A model generated the notes under the pieces. That model saw only the letters and a list, made by a program, of their open reading frames with translations, was not told where the DNA came from and ran no database searches. A DNA stretch of 64,000 bases from Diphasiastrum complanatum (taxonomy: Eukaryota > Streptophyta > Lycopodiopsida > Lycopodiales > Lycopodiaceae). The stretch spans positions 67,170,972 to 67,234,971 of the forward strand of contig CM055097.1 in the NCBI GenBank assembly GCA_029204225.1, read 5' to 3'. Below, piece after piece: positions 25,867 through 36,540 of the stretch (within the stretch, counting starts at the first letter, position 1; the number at the start of each line of letters is the position of its first letter). A program made the translations under genes and the position numbers.

Positions 25867-28796
25867 AGTAGTCCCGATCCAAATCCTAACCCAGATCCTG
25901 ATCCTGATACTAGTTATGAATCAGAGCCTGAATCTAATCCTGATCCAAACTCAGACACTGAGCCTGATCCCAATCCTGAACCAGAGATGGATCCTCCTCA
26001 TAACCAATTCAACTCCAGTTCTAAAATTAAGTATGATTACTTTAAAGGAACTTCTTCAGATGACGCCAATAGTTATATCTCCCAGTTTGAATCCATTGCT
26101 GTTTCCAATAGTGAGGAAACGAATGTCGTGAAATTACGTATATTCCCTGGTCTGCTGTGGAAACAAGCCCAAATTGGTACAGCCAAATGGATCGTTCGGA
26201 TGTTAACACTTGGGACCTGTTGAGAGAAGCCTTTCTTAACCAGTTCCATGAGATTGGCTACTCTACCCGAGTGCTTGCACGACTCAACTCTATTCAAAAG
26301 AAAGAAAAGGAGTCTCTGAGAAGGTACATCCGAAAAGTAAAAAACTTAGTTGCTAAACTGGTGGGTGTTTATCCTATTGCAATGCAGATTGAATGGTACC
26401 TTGCAGGGCTCCCAAGTAAGATTGACTGATATTGCTGACAAGGACCAATGAATACTTTGGATGAAGTCGTTGCAACAACAGAGAATTATGAAACATCAAA
26501 GATTGCTCGGAAGTGTCGACAAAGAAGACTTCACCAGCTTTATCTGATGAAGGATGACTCTGATTACGACAAAAATGCTCCTAAGCTATTTAAGAAGGAT
26601 TTCGCCAAGGAAGCGAAACCTCTTATCGAGGAAGAACTTAAATCCAATCCGTCTCTAAAGAAGGTCACTTTTGAAGACAATGACGAAGTTCCATTAAGTT
26701 AAAAATCATCCAATGCTATAGTGGACTTCTGGTTACAGACAAAGAAGCAATATGATAGCGTTTCCGATATTGGCTGATTAAGACCGAATATCACTTTCGA
26801 GCAGTTGCTATCGGACAACAACTATTATCGGAAGCAGCCGAGATATCTCTTCTTGTCGTTGACCTTGGAGACTTGGGAGCGCCAGAGATTGATATCTCCA
26901 TCTCAAGATGTTTAATTGAAAAAGTACCAATTGAATCTAGGTCAAGCGTCAATATTATGACGAAGGATACGACACATGCACTTGGACTTACTAACATTCA
27001 GCCTATTGAAAGAAAGATCAAGTTGGCCGACTCGACAAGGAGGAAGCCTGTAGGTGAGTTGAAGGAAGTCACGGTGTATATCCAAGATATACCATTTATA
27101 ATGAATTTTATTGTGATCTGACCAGTCAGAATGGGCAACTATGTCGTCCTTATCGGAAGACCTCGGCTATATCAAACAAATGCCAGTGTTCATTAGAAGA
27201 AAAAGGAGTTGCAGTTTCGGACTGGAGAGCACGATAAAGAAGAGAAGCTACACAAGCATGTTATTACATGGCAACATGAGCTTTATGAAGGAGAAACTAC
27301 TCAATCAGATACAAAATTTACGTCCGAGCAGTCATCATATGCACTGCATATCTTTTCAGAAGAAGAAGACATTTAAACAAATTTCTTGGACAGTTACGAG
27401 ATCGAAGAGCTGAACTATCCGACAATGCAGACAAAGCACAACCTTCTCAATGCGAAATACAAGGATATTCATCAACGAATATGACTGTCAGTATGATTGA
27501 TCCAAATGATACCATCTCTATCGAGGTCATATCCAATAAATCCTTGTTAATCTCTAAAGTTTTATCCGACAAGGAAAAACAACAATTTACGGACCTGCTC
27601 ACCGAATATCATGATGTTTTTGCCTAGACTATGGAAGATTTAAAAGGCATTAACAAAAAATTTGGTCAACACCGAATTGACTTGAAAAAAGGAGCGGTAT
27701 CAATATGTCAACACCAATATAGACTCAACCCCAAGTATTCAGTGCTTGTGAAAGATGAACTTGATAAATATTTAAATTCTGGAATTATTTATCTAGTACT
27801 CAGTAGTGAATGGGTTTCGCTTATAGTGGTTGTTCCGGAAAAGAAGACCGGGTAGATCTGGGTTTGTTTTTTTGTCAAGACTATCGGAAGCTTAACGCTG
27901 TGACTCACAAGGATCATCATGCTTTACCCTTTACTGATATGATTCTTGATCAAGTTGTCAGAAATGAAAGATATAGCTTCCTTGATGGATTCTCTGGCTA
28001 CAACCAAGTATCTATCCAAAAAGTAGCGAGGCGAGAGGACAACCCTGCCTTACTCCTTTTTGGATGGCGAATTCCTAGGAAAACTTGTCGTTAATCATCG
28101 TTTTGCCATTGCCTCCGCCCATGAGGCCTGCTACCATTCCTCTAAATTTGGGACCGAAGTTCATCCCGGGTAGGGTGGCCTCAAGAAAGTTCAGATCTAA
28201 CCGATCATAAGCTAGCTTGATGAAGAGGATGTCTTGTCTCGTCTACTATGCATACTCTAGCCCTGCCCAAACTGCTAGTACGTTGTCCATGATATACCGG
28301 CCTTTTATGAAGCTCGCTTGCTCCTCGTGTACCAGTTTCTTCATCAGGGGTTGCAGTCTAAAGCTCATGGTTTTCACAATTATCTTATTTGGACTATGTA
28401 ATGCGCAAGCCACATTCCAAAGAATGACGACTGTTATTTTTCAATAATATCTACGTGTGTTCCTGAAAATTTTTACAGATGACTTTAGTGTTTACAGCTC
28501 AGCAGCCACTCATCTCTCTAAATTACGGAAAACATTGCAAAGATGTAGAGAGACTTCACTTTGTCTTCATCTTAAGAAGTGTTATTTTGGTATGCCTGAA
28601 GGAATACTACTCGGACACAGAATATCGAAGAGAGGAATCGAAGTCGATAAAGATAAGGTTGAGATTATAAAAGACTTAAAGAGCCGAAAAACCTGTGAGA
28701 ACTGAGAGGATTTCTTGGTCACGTTGGTTACTATAGAAGGTTCATTCAAGACCATGCATCTATTGTTGTACCGTTAACACATTTGTTGACCCTTCG
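25867..28796 (+). pseudogene. Ty3/gypsy element A: gag-protease-RT remnant
   Basis: A Pro-Asp-rich leader (repeated DPNP/DPDP units, 25867-25990) precedes a gag capsid domain (FKGTSSDDANSYISQFESIA, then LREAFLNQF and YIRKVKNLVAKLVGVYPIAM), which is frameshifted near 26160. No zinc knuckles lie between gag and protease. The protease segment (about 26850-27121) reads VPIESRSSVN where sister element B has VPKDSGSSVN, so the catalytic D-S-G is lost. RT is readable from 27640 (HRIDLKKGA, YRLNPKYSVLVKDELDKYL) to YNQV near 28010. It resumes at 28386 with LFGLCNAQATFQR, FTDDFSVYS and GILLGHRISKRGIEVDKDKV. It stops abruptly near 28796. Multiple stops are present. The motifs resemble the Athila/Tat side of gypsy. 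Confidence 0.85.
28013..28388 (-). mobile_element. LINE (L1-type) reverse-transcriptase fragment inside gypsy RT
   Basis: The minus strand encodes a non-LTR RT stretch: KIIVKTMSFRLQPLMKKLVH, then EEQASFIKGRYIMDNVLA, FIKLAYDRLDLNFLEA, GMNFGPKFRG and KGVRQGCPLASLLFG. These are consecutive L1-type RT blocks in one frame with three or four stops and a small deletion in the DxxKAYDR box. There is no poly-A tail and no 5' end, so it is an internal piece. It replaces about 25 residues of the host gypsy RT, between YNQV and FGLCNA. Confidence 0.85.
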
Positions 28797-28905
28797 CAAA
28801 TATACACGAAAGGTTAGAAATCTTATAGGAAAACTAACCGGTGCATATCCCGTTGATATGCAGATCGAATGGTTTTTAACTAGTTTACCACCAAAGATTG
28901 ATCGG

Positions 28906-29265
28906 TTGCAACTTCAGAGATCTGCACTTTCAAGTCATTAAACTTTTTATTAAGGTCAGCCATATTACTTTTCCAAAGCTTTTCAACTTTAGAAGTTGAC
29001 AACTTATCCTCGATGGTTTTCGTGTCATCCTTTCACTTGGATCGTCGTTTATTCTTTCTTTCTCCTTTATCAGCTTCTGATTATGATGAATCGTTGCTTT
29101 CAGACTCTGAGCTCAAAGAACTGGTATTTGAGTCAGAATCTGAATTATCATCGCTATCACTGGAATCAATCTTAGACTTACGAGATCTTTTAGTTGGGCG
29201 TCTCTTTTTTGTGCTAGTTTCGAGGTCTCGAAATTTTTGGCACTAGTTATTATAGCTGCTAAGGA
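28906..29265 (-). other. Inverted gag segment within gypsy element B
   Basis: On the minus strand this reads as retroelement-like gag sequence: LAAIITSAKNFETSK, then Lys/Arg-rich KKRRPTKRSRKSK, a Ser-Asp run (SSDSDDNSDSDSN), and a helical stretch with VEKLWKSNMADLNKKFNDLK. On the + strand it is meaningless. Gag sequence in + orientation lies on both sides. A local inversion explains it best. Confidence 0.7.
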
Positions 29266-29277
29266 GGTCATGTCCCC

Positions 29278-29735
29278 TTGTCTGACAAAAGACCAAAAGC
29301 ATCTTCTTCCAACTCAGGAATGTGGCGTACAAAATGTGGAACTTCTGGACACACTAAGGAAGACTGCACCACTATGAATGTCAAGTATATTGAAGATCCT
29401 GCCCAGGCGGTACTTTTTATTTTTCAAAATGATGCAACTATTAACTATGTTCAGGGTACAACAGCATCAGCCCAACAGGGTAGACCAAAGTTCACACCAA
29501 AAAGACATAATCCTCTTGAATTTGTTGGACCAGCAAAGTCTCAAACCACGATTGAACCATTGTCGGGCAACTGCTACAACTGTGGAGAGCCGGGACATTT
29601 TTCACCTGACTGTCCTCAGCCATGAAAGCGAATTGGTTATGTACCGTTGTGTTCGAATTGCAGGGAGCCTGGCCACAAGTATTCTGACTGCCCTCAGCCG
29701 CAGAAGCCGTGACCCAAATATCAGTATATAGCAAC
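29278..29735 (+). pseudogene. Gag zinc-knuckle domain with three CCHC units (element B)
   Basis: Three successive knuckles are visible. The first is R-T-K-CGTSGHTKEDC, whose leading Cys is changed to Arg (codon CGT, one step from TGT). The second is CYNCGEPGHFSPDC and is intact. The third is CSNCREPGHKYSDC, intact but preceded by a TGA stop at about 29623. These would bind genomic RNA during packaging. Most plant gypsy Gags carry one or two knuckles. Confidence 0.85.
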
Positions 29736-30250
29736 ACCAGCTGTTGCAGACTCGAAAGCAAAAGCTTCGACTGATGTTGTTGTGCAGAGAATTGACATTA
29801 TTGAAGGAAAATTGGCAAAGACAAATGACCAGTATGGCCAAGTGACATGGAGAAGATATTCAAAGTCACAACGAGAAGCAAAGGCTCCTCAAAATCTGAA
29901 CATAAATCTTCAACAAAGCGCAGAAAATCCTCGAAGAAGAAATCTTCTAGCAAGTCAACGAACAAATCTACAACTAAAGAAGATCTTAAAGATGACCTTG
30001 ACTATGACCATGATGCTGCAAAATTATTTGCAAAAGACATCTCAACAGAAGCAAAAGAAATTATCAACACTGAACTTCAGTCAGCTGTTGCAGAGAAGGT
30101 GGTCACGTTCGAGGAAGGGGATGAAGAAATCATGAAGACTAAATTATCTAGTGTTGTTATTGACAAGCCAATCTCGAATCGAAGATGAAGGACTATGACA
30201 TAGTGACTGATAATGGATCTCTTCGTCCGAACATTACTTTTGAGTAGCTG

Positions 30251-30981
30251 TTGGTAGATAACACTTATTACAAAAAGCAACTGAAAGGTCTTTCTGCCCC
30301 TAAAAAGAAGAAAAAAATTTCTTTGCCAGATGCTGGTGTTTTGTCTATTGATTTAGGTGATCTCGGTGCACCTGAAATTGACGTTACCATTGCGGGATGC
30401 CTGATTGAAAAAGTGCCAAAAGACTCTGGTTCCAGTGTTAACATAATAATAGAAGACACGGCTCATGCTTTGGGACTGACTGACATTCAACCGACACAAC
30501 GAAACATCAAGTTAGCTGATTTGACGCGACGAAAACTTGTTGGAGAATTGAAGGGTTCACTGTTTACATTCAAGCCAAGCCTTTCACAATGAATTTCATA
30601 GTTATCAAACCACTTGGTTTGTCATCTTATTCTGTGCTAATTGGTCGGCCCTGGATTTATCAATCAAACGCAAGTGTTCATTGGAAATCCAGAGAGTTGA
30701 GATTTCAGACTAGTGAGACCAATAATCGAGGTAAGCCAATAGAACAAATAATCACCTGGAGTCGTGACAAATATGAAGGTGAAACTCCATTGTTTGACAC
30801 CAGTTTTACCTCAGAAGAATCTTCTTATGGCTTAAATATTTTTTCTAATGCATCTGACATTGAAGTGCAATATTTCGAATGTTATAAGAATGTTGACGAA
30901 GAAGAATTCTTCGATGCATGCAACGTTGAAGCGGATGTTTCGTATGAAGACATTAAAGTTGCAGACACGAACTCAAAATAG
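30251..30981 (+). pseudogene. Retropepsin region of gypsy element B
   Basis: The aspartic protease motif KDSGSSVNIII is intact here, following IDLGDLGAPEIDVTIAGCLI. The flap and C-terminal part continue as SSYSVLIGRPWIYQSNASVH. One frameshift near 30560-30590 splits the domain. The downstream acidic linker, with a long Glu/Asp run (YKNVDEEEFFDACNVEADV), stays open to 30981. Confidence 0.8.
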
Positions 30982-31223
30982 TTTGATGATTCGAGTGATG
31001 AATTTGAACACGAATTCGGTAACAAGAACCAGGCTGACGACAAGAATACATCTATAGAGTCAACCATGCGCGAAATTCATGGCCATACCAAGGCCAGTAT
31101 GACAGAAGGTATCATTTTACCATATTCTACTGAACTAATTGAACTTGCACCTGGTAGATTTGTGCATGTTTCAAAGTCACTTGGAGAATCGGAGTTAGCG
31201 GAATTTACTGAATTATTGAAGGT

Positions 31224-31580
31224 ATTAGAGGAGTTTTGAGTTCCAAAAAGACCCTTTAAGAATTCGTGCAAGATGCCTTTTTTATTATTAAAATATTATA
31301 GCACTAACTTTTTAGTCGTAGCTCATAAGTATGTCATCTAACATATCATTGGAAACCCCTTGTCGAGCGCTTTCCAATGCACCAAACTCTGCTAAATTCG
31401 GACTTACCACTAAAAAGTTATGTCATTTTTAGTATGGAATCAAAAGGTGGACTCAAAAAGTTACGTTTCGTAGATTTCAAATTTGAGTGTTTTGATTGGT
31501 CCATGTGTAAGAAAACTTTGAGAAAAAATATAGAAAGAATCTTTACAAAGGGCCTTTTTTGGATTTAGAACTGCTCTAAT
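31224..31580. mobile_element. MITE-like insertion with about 34-bp terminal inverted repeats
   Basis: The insertion starts ATTAGAGGAGTTTTGAG and ends with the complement of ATTAGAGCAGTTCTAAA. The inverted similarity extends about 34 bp inward (into CCAAAAA-type then GACCCTTT/GGCCCTTT) at roughly 75-80%. It interrupts pol exactly between TELLK and EYQDVF, where sister element A is continuous. It is 357 bp, AT-rich and without coding sequence. The TAGAG(G/C)AG edge is hAT-like, but the target-site duplication is not clear: GAAGGTAT versus ATGAGTAT is only half matched. Confidence 0.75.
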
Positions 31581-32885
31581 GAGTATCAAGATGTTTTTGT
31601 CTGGTCGCTCGACGATTTGAAAGGTATACCTGCAAAATTCGGAGAGCACCGTATTGATCTTAAGGAAGATGTTGTACCTGTTCGACAGAGACAATATCGT
31701 CTCAATCCAAAGTACTCTCTCATGGTGAGGTTGAACTCAACAAGCACCTTAAGGCAGGTATTATTTATCTCGTCTTAAGCAATGAATGGGTCTCACCCAT
31801 TGTTGTTGTTCCCAAGAAGAAGACTGGCAAAATACGAATATGCTAGGATTTTTGCAAGCTCAATGCTGCCACAAGGAAGGATCATCATCCTCTGCCCTTC
31901 ACTGATTCCATCTTAGATCAGTTGCTGGTCAAGAGCATTATAGTTTCTATGACAGATTTTCTGGTTATAATCAGGTTGGAGTGCGAAAGGAGGATCGTTC
32001 AAAGACCACATTCACTACGGATTGGGGCACTTATGCCTACAACAAAATGCCCTTTGGTCTTTGTAACGCACCAGCGACTTTTCAGCGAATCATGATGTTA
32101 ATTTTTGTTGCCTTCTTAAGAATCTTTCTTGAAATATTTATTGATGATTTCTGTGTCTATAGTGATATAAAGATACACCTACAAAAGTTGAAACTAACAT
32201 TGCAACGGTGTTGAGATACTTGTTTATCCCTTCATCCGTGTGTTTTTTGGTATGAAAGAAGGAATATTACTTGGACATGGAATATCAAACAAAGGAATAG
32301 AAGTCGACAAAGATAAAGTCGAGCTTATAAAGAATCTCCAAATACCAACCAATCTATGTGAACTAAGAGCTTTCTTAGGACATGTTGGCTATTATCGGAG
32401 ATTTATTCAAAATCGTGCTTCTATTGTTGTCTCTCTTACTCATCTACTCAAGAAACAAGTGGAATACTTGTGGACGAATGAACAGCAGAAAGCATTCGAA
32501 GAACTTAATCAAAGGTTGATCAATGCTCCTATTCTGAGACCACCCAACTGGGCTATTTTATTTCATAGTTATGTTGACGATTTTGCATTTGCTATTGGCG
32601 TCTGTCTAAGCCAGAAGGACGATCAGAAGAAAGATCATCCCATCTACTATGCGAGTCAACAACTCAGTGCCTCGAAGAAGAATTATTTGGCTACAAAAAG
32701 GGAAGCACTTGGAATGATTCTCACTGTTAAGAAATTTCGGCATTATTTGTTGGATATGCATTTATTTTTCACGTTGATCACTATTCTCTTAAGTATCTTG
32801 TGAATAAACCAGATCTTATAGGACGAATTGCTCGATGGGTTCTACTTCTGCAGGAATTTTGTGTTCGCATTTTGAAATTTTGTCA

Positions 32886-34146
32886 ACAGGTGAGCTTGCT
32901 CTATTGGAGAGGAGGAAGACTGCGCTTGTAGCACCGTAGCAAGTCAATCTCAGTTCCATCGAGATCGTGGATGTTGATGCAAGGCCGAGTTAAGCTGTAC
33001 AAGACTCTGTGCCAGATTTTGTGCCAAAGGATGCTACTGTGTCGGACTCCGCGACTGACACTACAATGGCAGATGCTGAAGCAAAAGAGAACAATCAAGA
33101 CGTTGCAGGATTCCGAATTGAACAGGTCCAGGAGGGTAATATTAATGTGATTGATGTTGCTGTTGATATAACTGCTGCTGCTGCTGCCACTGCCACCGAC
33201 ACAGAAGACACCCCAAATGAGCAAAAGGATCGGACACCAGAGCCAGAAAACTCCAGATTGGCTAGAAGAATTAACTCCGGAGGTTAGGTAGATGATCACA
33301 TATCTGCGAAACACTAACTCAATCCAGCGAGGGTACAAGCTGAAAATCTTGAAGCTCGAAGGAATGAATGAAGGCCTAAAAAAGAAGATGACGAAGCTCC
33401 TGGCACAACTCAACGCCATGGAGCAGAGTAATAAAAAGTTTGAATTTAGTTTAAGAAAGTATAATGATTATTCTTTGTCTCTTCAGTCCGAATTGGACAA
33501 GAGCAAAGATGAATTATCTGCTGCCCAGAAGCAAATTGCTTCATTTGATTCAGAGCGCATTGCTCTATCAAATAAGATAGATTTCTACCAGAAGAAGGCT
33601 GAAGACCTATAGCAGCAGCTTGATGCAGAAAAGTTGGCAAGGGTCAGCGCCGACACTACCTTGCAATGTTGTTCAAATGGGGGCACCATCAAGGTGAACG
33701 CTACCAAATGGAAGCAGGTACAGGTAACGCTGCAAGAGACATTAAAGTGTGAGCTCCTCTAACCATTGTATGAGGAGAAGAACGAATTCGAAGAAGAGCT
33801 AATGGACTTGAAGTATCGGAGACCGCATGTTCAGGTGTGAATTCACATGAAGAACATTTGCAAGCTCTCAAAAATATTGACAGTTTGTTGGGAGAAATTG
33901 CAACCTACAGAAAGGAAAAGTAGGTCGACTCAGATAATCTCGACAGTACACAACCTACCCACCTACAGCCCTAACCTAGCTGACCTAGCATGGTCTAAAC
34001 CTAACCCTATACTCTCTCACCTCATCCACCTTAGGCCAGAATACCATCATACGGGCAGAGAACATATTCAATCTGCGGTCGCTAGGAGATAGTTGCACAT
34101 GATTTTGGAAGAAAGAGCCATTGCTGTTGAAAACAAGATCGAAAGA
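32886..34146 (+). pseudogene. Broken coiled-coil coding region of unknown origin
   Basis: Two frames read like protein. The first (33009-33287) is acidic and Ala/Thr-rich, with a run of five Ala. The second (33292-33612, continuing past a TAG toward 33840) is a heptad-patterned, Lys/Glu/Leu-rich coiled coil, with LKILKLEGMNEGLKKKMTKL and LQSELDKSKDELSAAQKQIA. One frameshift and several stops break it. It lies just past the RNase H of gypsy element B, where integrase would be expected, and is cut off by the younger copia LTR. It could be a retroelement accessory or N-terminal gag region, or a captured host gene. I do not recognise the family. Confidence 0.55.
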
Positions 34147-34881
34147 CGTTGAATTTCACACGTGTGGACTGTCCACTACATGTACTTGTGATCTCCTAAG
34201 GTGTGTATATGCACCAAGATCAAGACTAGATTGAGATTCAAGATCAATCTTGAATCCTATGGCAAAAACACACTACTACATGCATTCAATCACTTCCAAC
34301 TCTCACTCACACATGTGGGAAGTATTCAAAAAATAATCTAAGTAAAAACAAGCTGCTCTCCTTGGGTAGAGAGAGAAAATGCATCATGAGCTCTCGGGTA
34401 GAGAGAGAGCTAGAAATCCAATAACTCACAAAATCCATGAAATCACCAAATCAATTGCATTCAAAATGAGGAGTACAATGATACTAGTAGGTCCACGAGC
34501 TACCACTATGCTTAACTATGATTGGACCATATTTTGTCACCTCTTGGTCCTATTGGATCATTGATCTATGCACCTCTTAATTCTATTGGACTATATTCAA
34601 GCACACCTCAATTTCCTATTGGACCTCACAAGGTTCCACCTCTAAATCCTATTGGACCTCTTGGAATTCATCAAACAAAAACTTTACACTTGTCTACACT
34701 CTGATTAGCAAGTGTTTAGCCTCTTACTCTATTTTGGCTCAATAGTGGCATTACAAGTGGAAATGCATAATTTGCCATCTATGCCAAATTTATTCCTATC
34801 AACATCCTACACCTAGATGCTTGATGTAAAAAACATAAGACCCCTATATCTAACATAGATAATCTTTTTCAATTCTTCACA
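34147..34881 (-). repeat. 3' LTR of the young copia element
   Basis: 735 bp. In element orientation it starts TGTGAAGAATTG after the polypurine tract and ends ...GAAATTCAACG, with the terminal A of the expected CA-end context altered relative to the other copy. It contains the palindromic ACACGTGT motif near its end. Confidence 0.88.
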
Positions 34882-34899
34882 CTCCTCCTAAAAAATTAT

Positions 34900-36540
34900 C
34901 TATGAAGATTTGAGCATTGATCTTGATATAACTCCAAGATTAGATCTATGCTTGATGAAAGCACTTTTGCTCAAAGGCTTGGTGAGTAGATCGGCAATAC
35001 AAGAGGACGAGTTGACATGCTCCAAATAGATTTCTCCTCCAATAAGCTTTTCTCTCACAAAATGGTGTGTCACTTCTATGTGCTTGCTTCTTGCATGAAA
35101 TATGGGATTATTGGCAAGAGCTTGGGTCGAGATGTTATCACACTTGATCATTGGTAGATCATCCTCCTTGATGCACTTTAGTTCCATAAATAACCTCTTG
35201 ATCCAAAGCACTTCTTTGGTAGTTGTAGTGAGTGCTTTGTACTTGGCCTCACATGAAGAGAGAGATATAGTATCTTGTTTTTTGGAAAGCCAAGATATTA
35301 GATTGCCTCCAAGAAAGATAGTGTATGCACTAATAGACTTTCGATCCATCTTGTCACTTGCAAAGTCCGAATCTGAGTAGCCAATAATGGATAGATCTTC
35401 ACTTTTATAGAGTAGACCATAATCACAAGATGAAGATACATATCTTAGAATCCTCTTGGCCATCTTCCAATGATGGATCTTAGGATCTTGCATAAATTGA
35501 CTCAATTTCTGCACACAAAAACTAAGATCGGGCCTAGTAATGGTAAGCCAAATCAAGGAGCCTACAAGACTCCTAAAAAGTGTGATGTCCTCAAAGGATC
35601 TTTCATCACCTTTATTAGGATCTTTTACAATTTGCTCCATTGGAGTATCTATGCTCTTAGAATTTTCCATATGGAATTTTTTCAACATAGAGTGAGCATA
35701 TCTAGATTGGCATATAAAGACATTATTTTCATAAAAATCAATTTCTAGGCCTAGGATGTAATGTATCTCTCCTAGATCTTGCATTTTAAACTCACATCCA
35801 AGTGCTAGCTTGGTTTCATCAACTAGCTTGATACAACTTCCACAAAGAATAATGTCATCAACATAAATTAGAAGAATGACAATATTGCTATCAACAAACT
35901 TTAGATACATGGAAGGATCATAGTCACTAAGAGTAAATCCTCGTGAGATAAGAAAAGAGTTAAGTCTTGAATACCATGATCTTGGTGCTTGCTTGAGTCC
36001 ATAAAGACTTTTGAAGAGCAAGCACACTTTGGACTCATCCTTGATGAATCCTTGAGGTTGTTCCATATAGATCTCCTCCTCAAGATAACCATTTAGAAAA
36101 GCATTGGATACATCTAATTGGAACACCTTCCACTTGAAAAAACAAGCAAGAGAAATAAGAATTCTTATTGTCACCATCTTTGCAACGGGTGCAAAGGTCT
36201 CCTCATAATCAAGACCATGGATTTGAGAAAATCCTTTGGCACATAATCTTGCTTTATGCTTGTTGATGGTGCCATCATGATTGAACTTGATCTGAAATAC
36301 CCACTTGCAACCAATCACATGCTTGTTGGATGGAGGATCCACAAGCTCCCAAGTATTGTTGGTGATCAATGGATCATACTCTTGCTTCATGGCATCATAC
36401 CACTCCTTGGTATTGAGTGCCTCTTGTACATTCTTTGGCTCTTCATGAGAGACATAAAAAACATAATTAGTGGAATCAAGATCCACTTGTTTGCCTTTGT
36501 CAACATATGAGAGCCTCTTAGGCTCGGATCTATCTCTCAT
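34900..36540 (-). CDS. Copia RT-RNase H open frame, 546 aa
   Basis: This is an uninterrupted frame for reverse transcriptase and RNase H. RT: WVFQIKFNHDGTINKHKARL, the first catalytic Asp in LDVSNAFLNG (Asp143), the polymerase box YVDD (226-229) and LYGLKQAPRSWY. RNase H: YSDSDFASD (Asp390), SSCEAKYKA (Glu431) where relatives have SSTEAEY, KCDN (Asp468), and the C-terminal KHIEVTHHFVREKL and ADLLTKPLSK. All catalytic residues I can place are kept. Its ATG overlaps the stop of the upstream frame as ATGA. The coding-like linker (SPRRS) continues upstream of this ATG, so the ATG is probably not a natural start. The protein is the back half of one polyprotein separated by a frameshift. Confidence 0.93.
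   Translation of the reverse strand: MRDRSEPKRLSYVDKGKQVDLDSTNYVFYVSHEEPKNVQEALNTKEWYDAMKQEYDPLITNNTWELVDPPSNKHVIGCKWVFQIKFNHDGTINKHKARLCAKGFSQIHGLDYEETFAPVAKMVTIRILISLACFFKWKVFQLDVSNAFLNGYLEEEIYMEQPQGFIKDESKVCLLFKSLYGLKQAPRSWYSRLNSFLISRGFTLSDYDPSMYLKFVDSNIVILLIYVDDIILCGSCIKLVDETKLALGCEFKMQDLGEIHYILGLEIDFYENNVFICQSRYAHSMLKKFHMENSKSIDTPMEQIVKDPNKGDERSFEDITLFRSLVGSLIWLTITRPDLSFCVQKLSQFMQDPKIHHWKMAKRILRYVSSSCDYGLLYKSEDLSIIGYSDSDFASDKMDRKSISAYTIFLGGNLISWLSKKQDTISLSSCEAKYKALTTTTKEVLWIKRLFMELKCIKEDDLPMIKCDNISTQALANNPIFHARSKHIEVTHHFVREKLIGGEIYLEHVNSSSCIADLLTKPLSKSAFIKHRSNLGVISRSMLKSS

Larger units (their letters stand above)
28797..32885 (+). pseudogene. Ty3/gypsy element B: gag-protease-RT-RNase H remnant
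   Basis: It begins in mid-gag (YTRKVRNLIGKLTGAYPVDM), fused directly to element A's RT. Then come an inverted gag segment, a zinc-knuckle region, a Lys/Ser-rich linker and a protease. A MITE interrupts the protease-RT junction. RT-RNase H runs from YQDVFVWSLDDLKG through YNKMPFGLCNAPATFQR, IFIDDFCVYS, LLGHGISNKGIEVDKDKVEL and FLGHVGYYRRFIQN. RNase H follows with YVDDFAFAIGVCLSQ, YYASQQLSASKKNY and EALGMILTVKKFRHYL. The frame is broken near 31725, 31845 (stop), 31930, 32212 and 32760. Integrase is absent. Sequence relatedness to element A is clear in gag, protease and RT. Confidence 0.88.

Noticed and set aside
32901-33419. 172-codon minus-strand open frame
   Set aside because: It is antisense to the coiled-coil coding remnant, whose composition on the plus strand is more protein-like.
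35102-36510. Several plus-strand open frames of 80-92 codons
   Set aside because: They are antisense shadows of the well-supported copia RT-RNase H frame.
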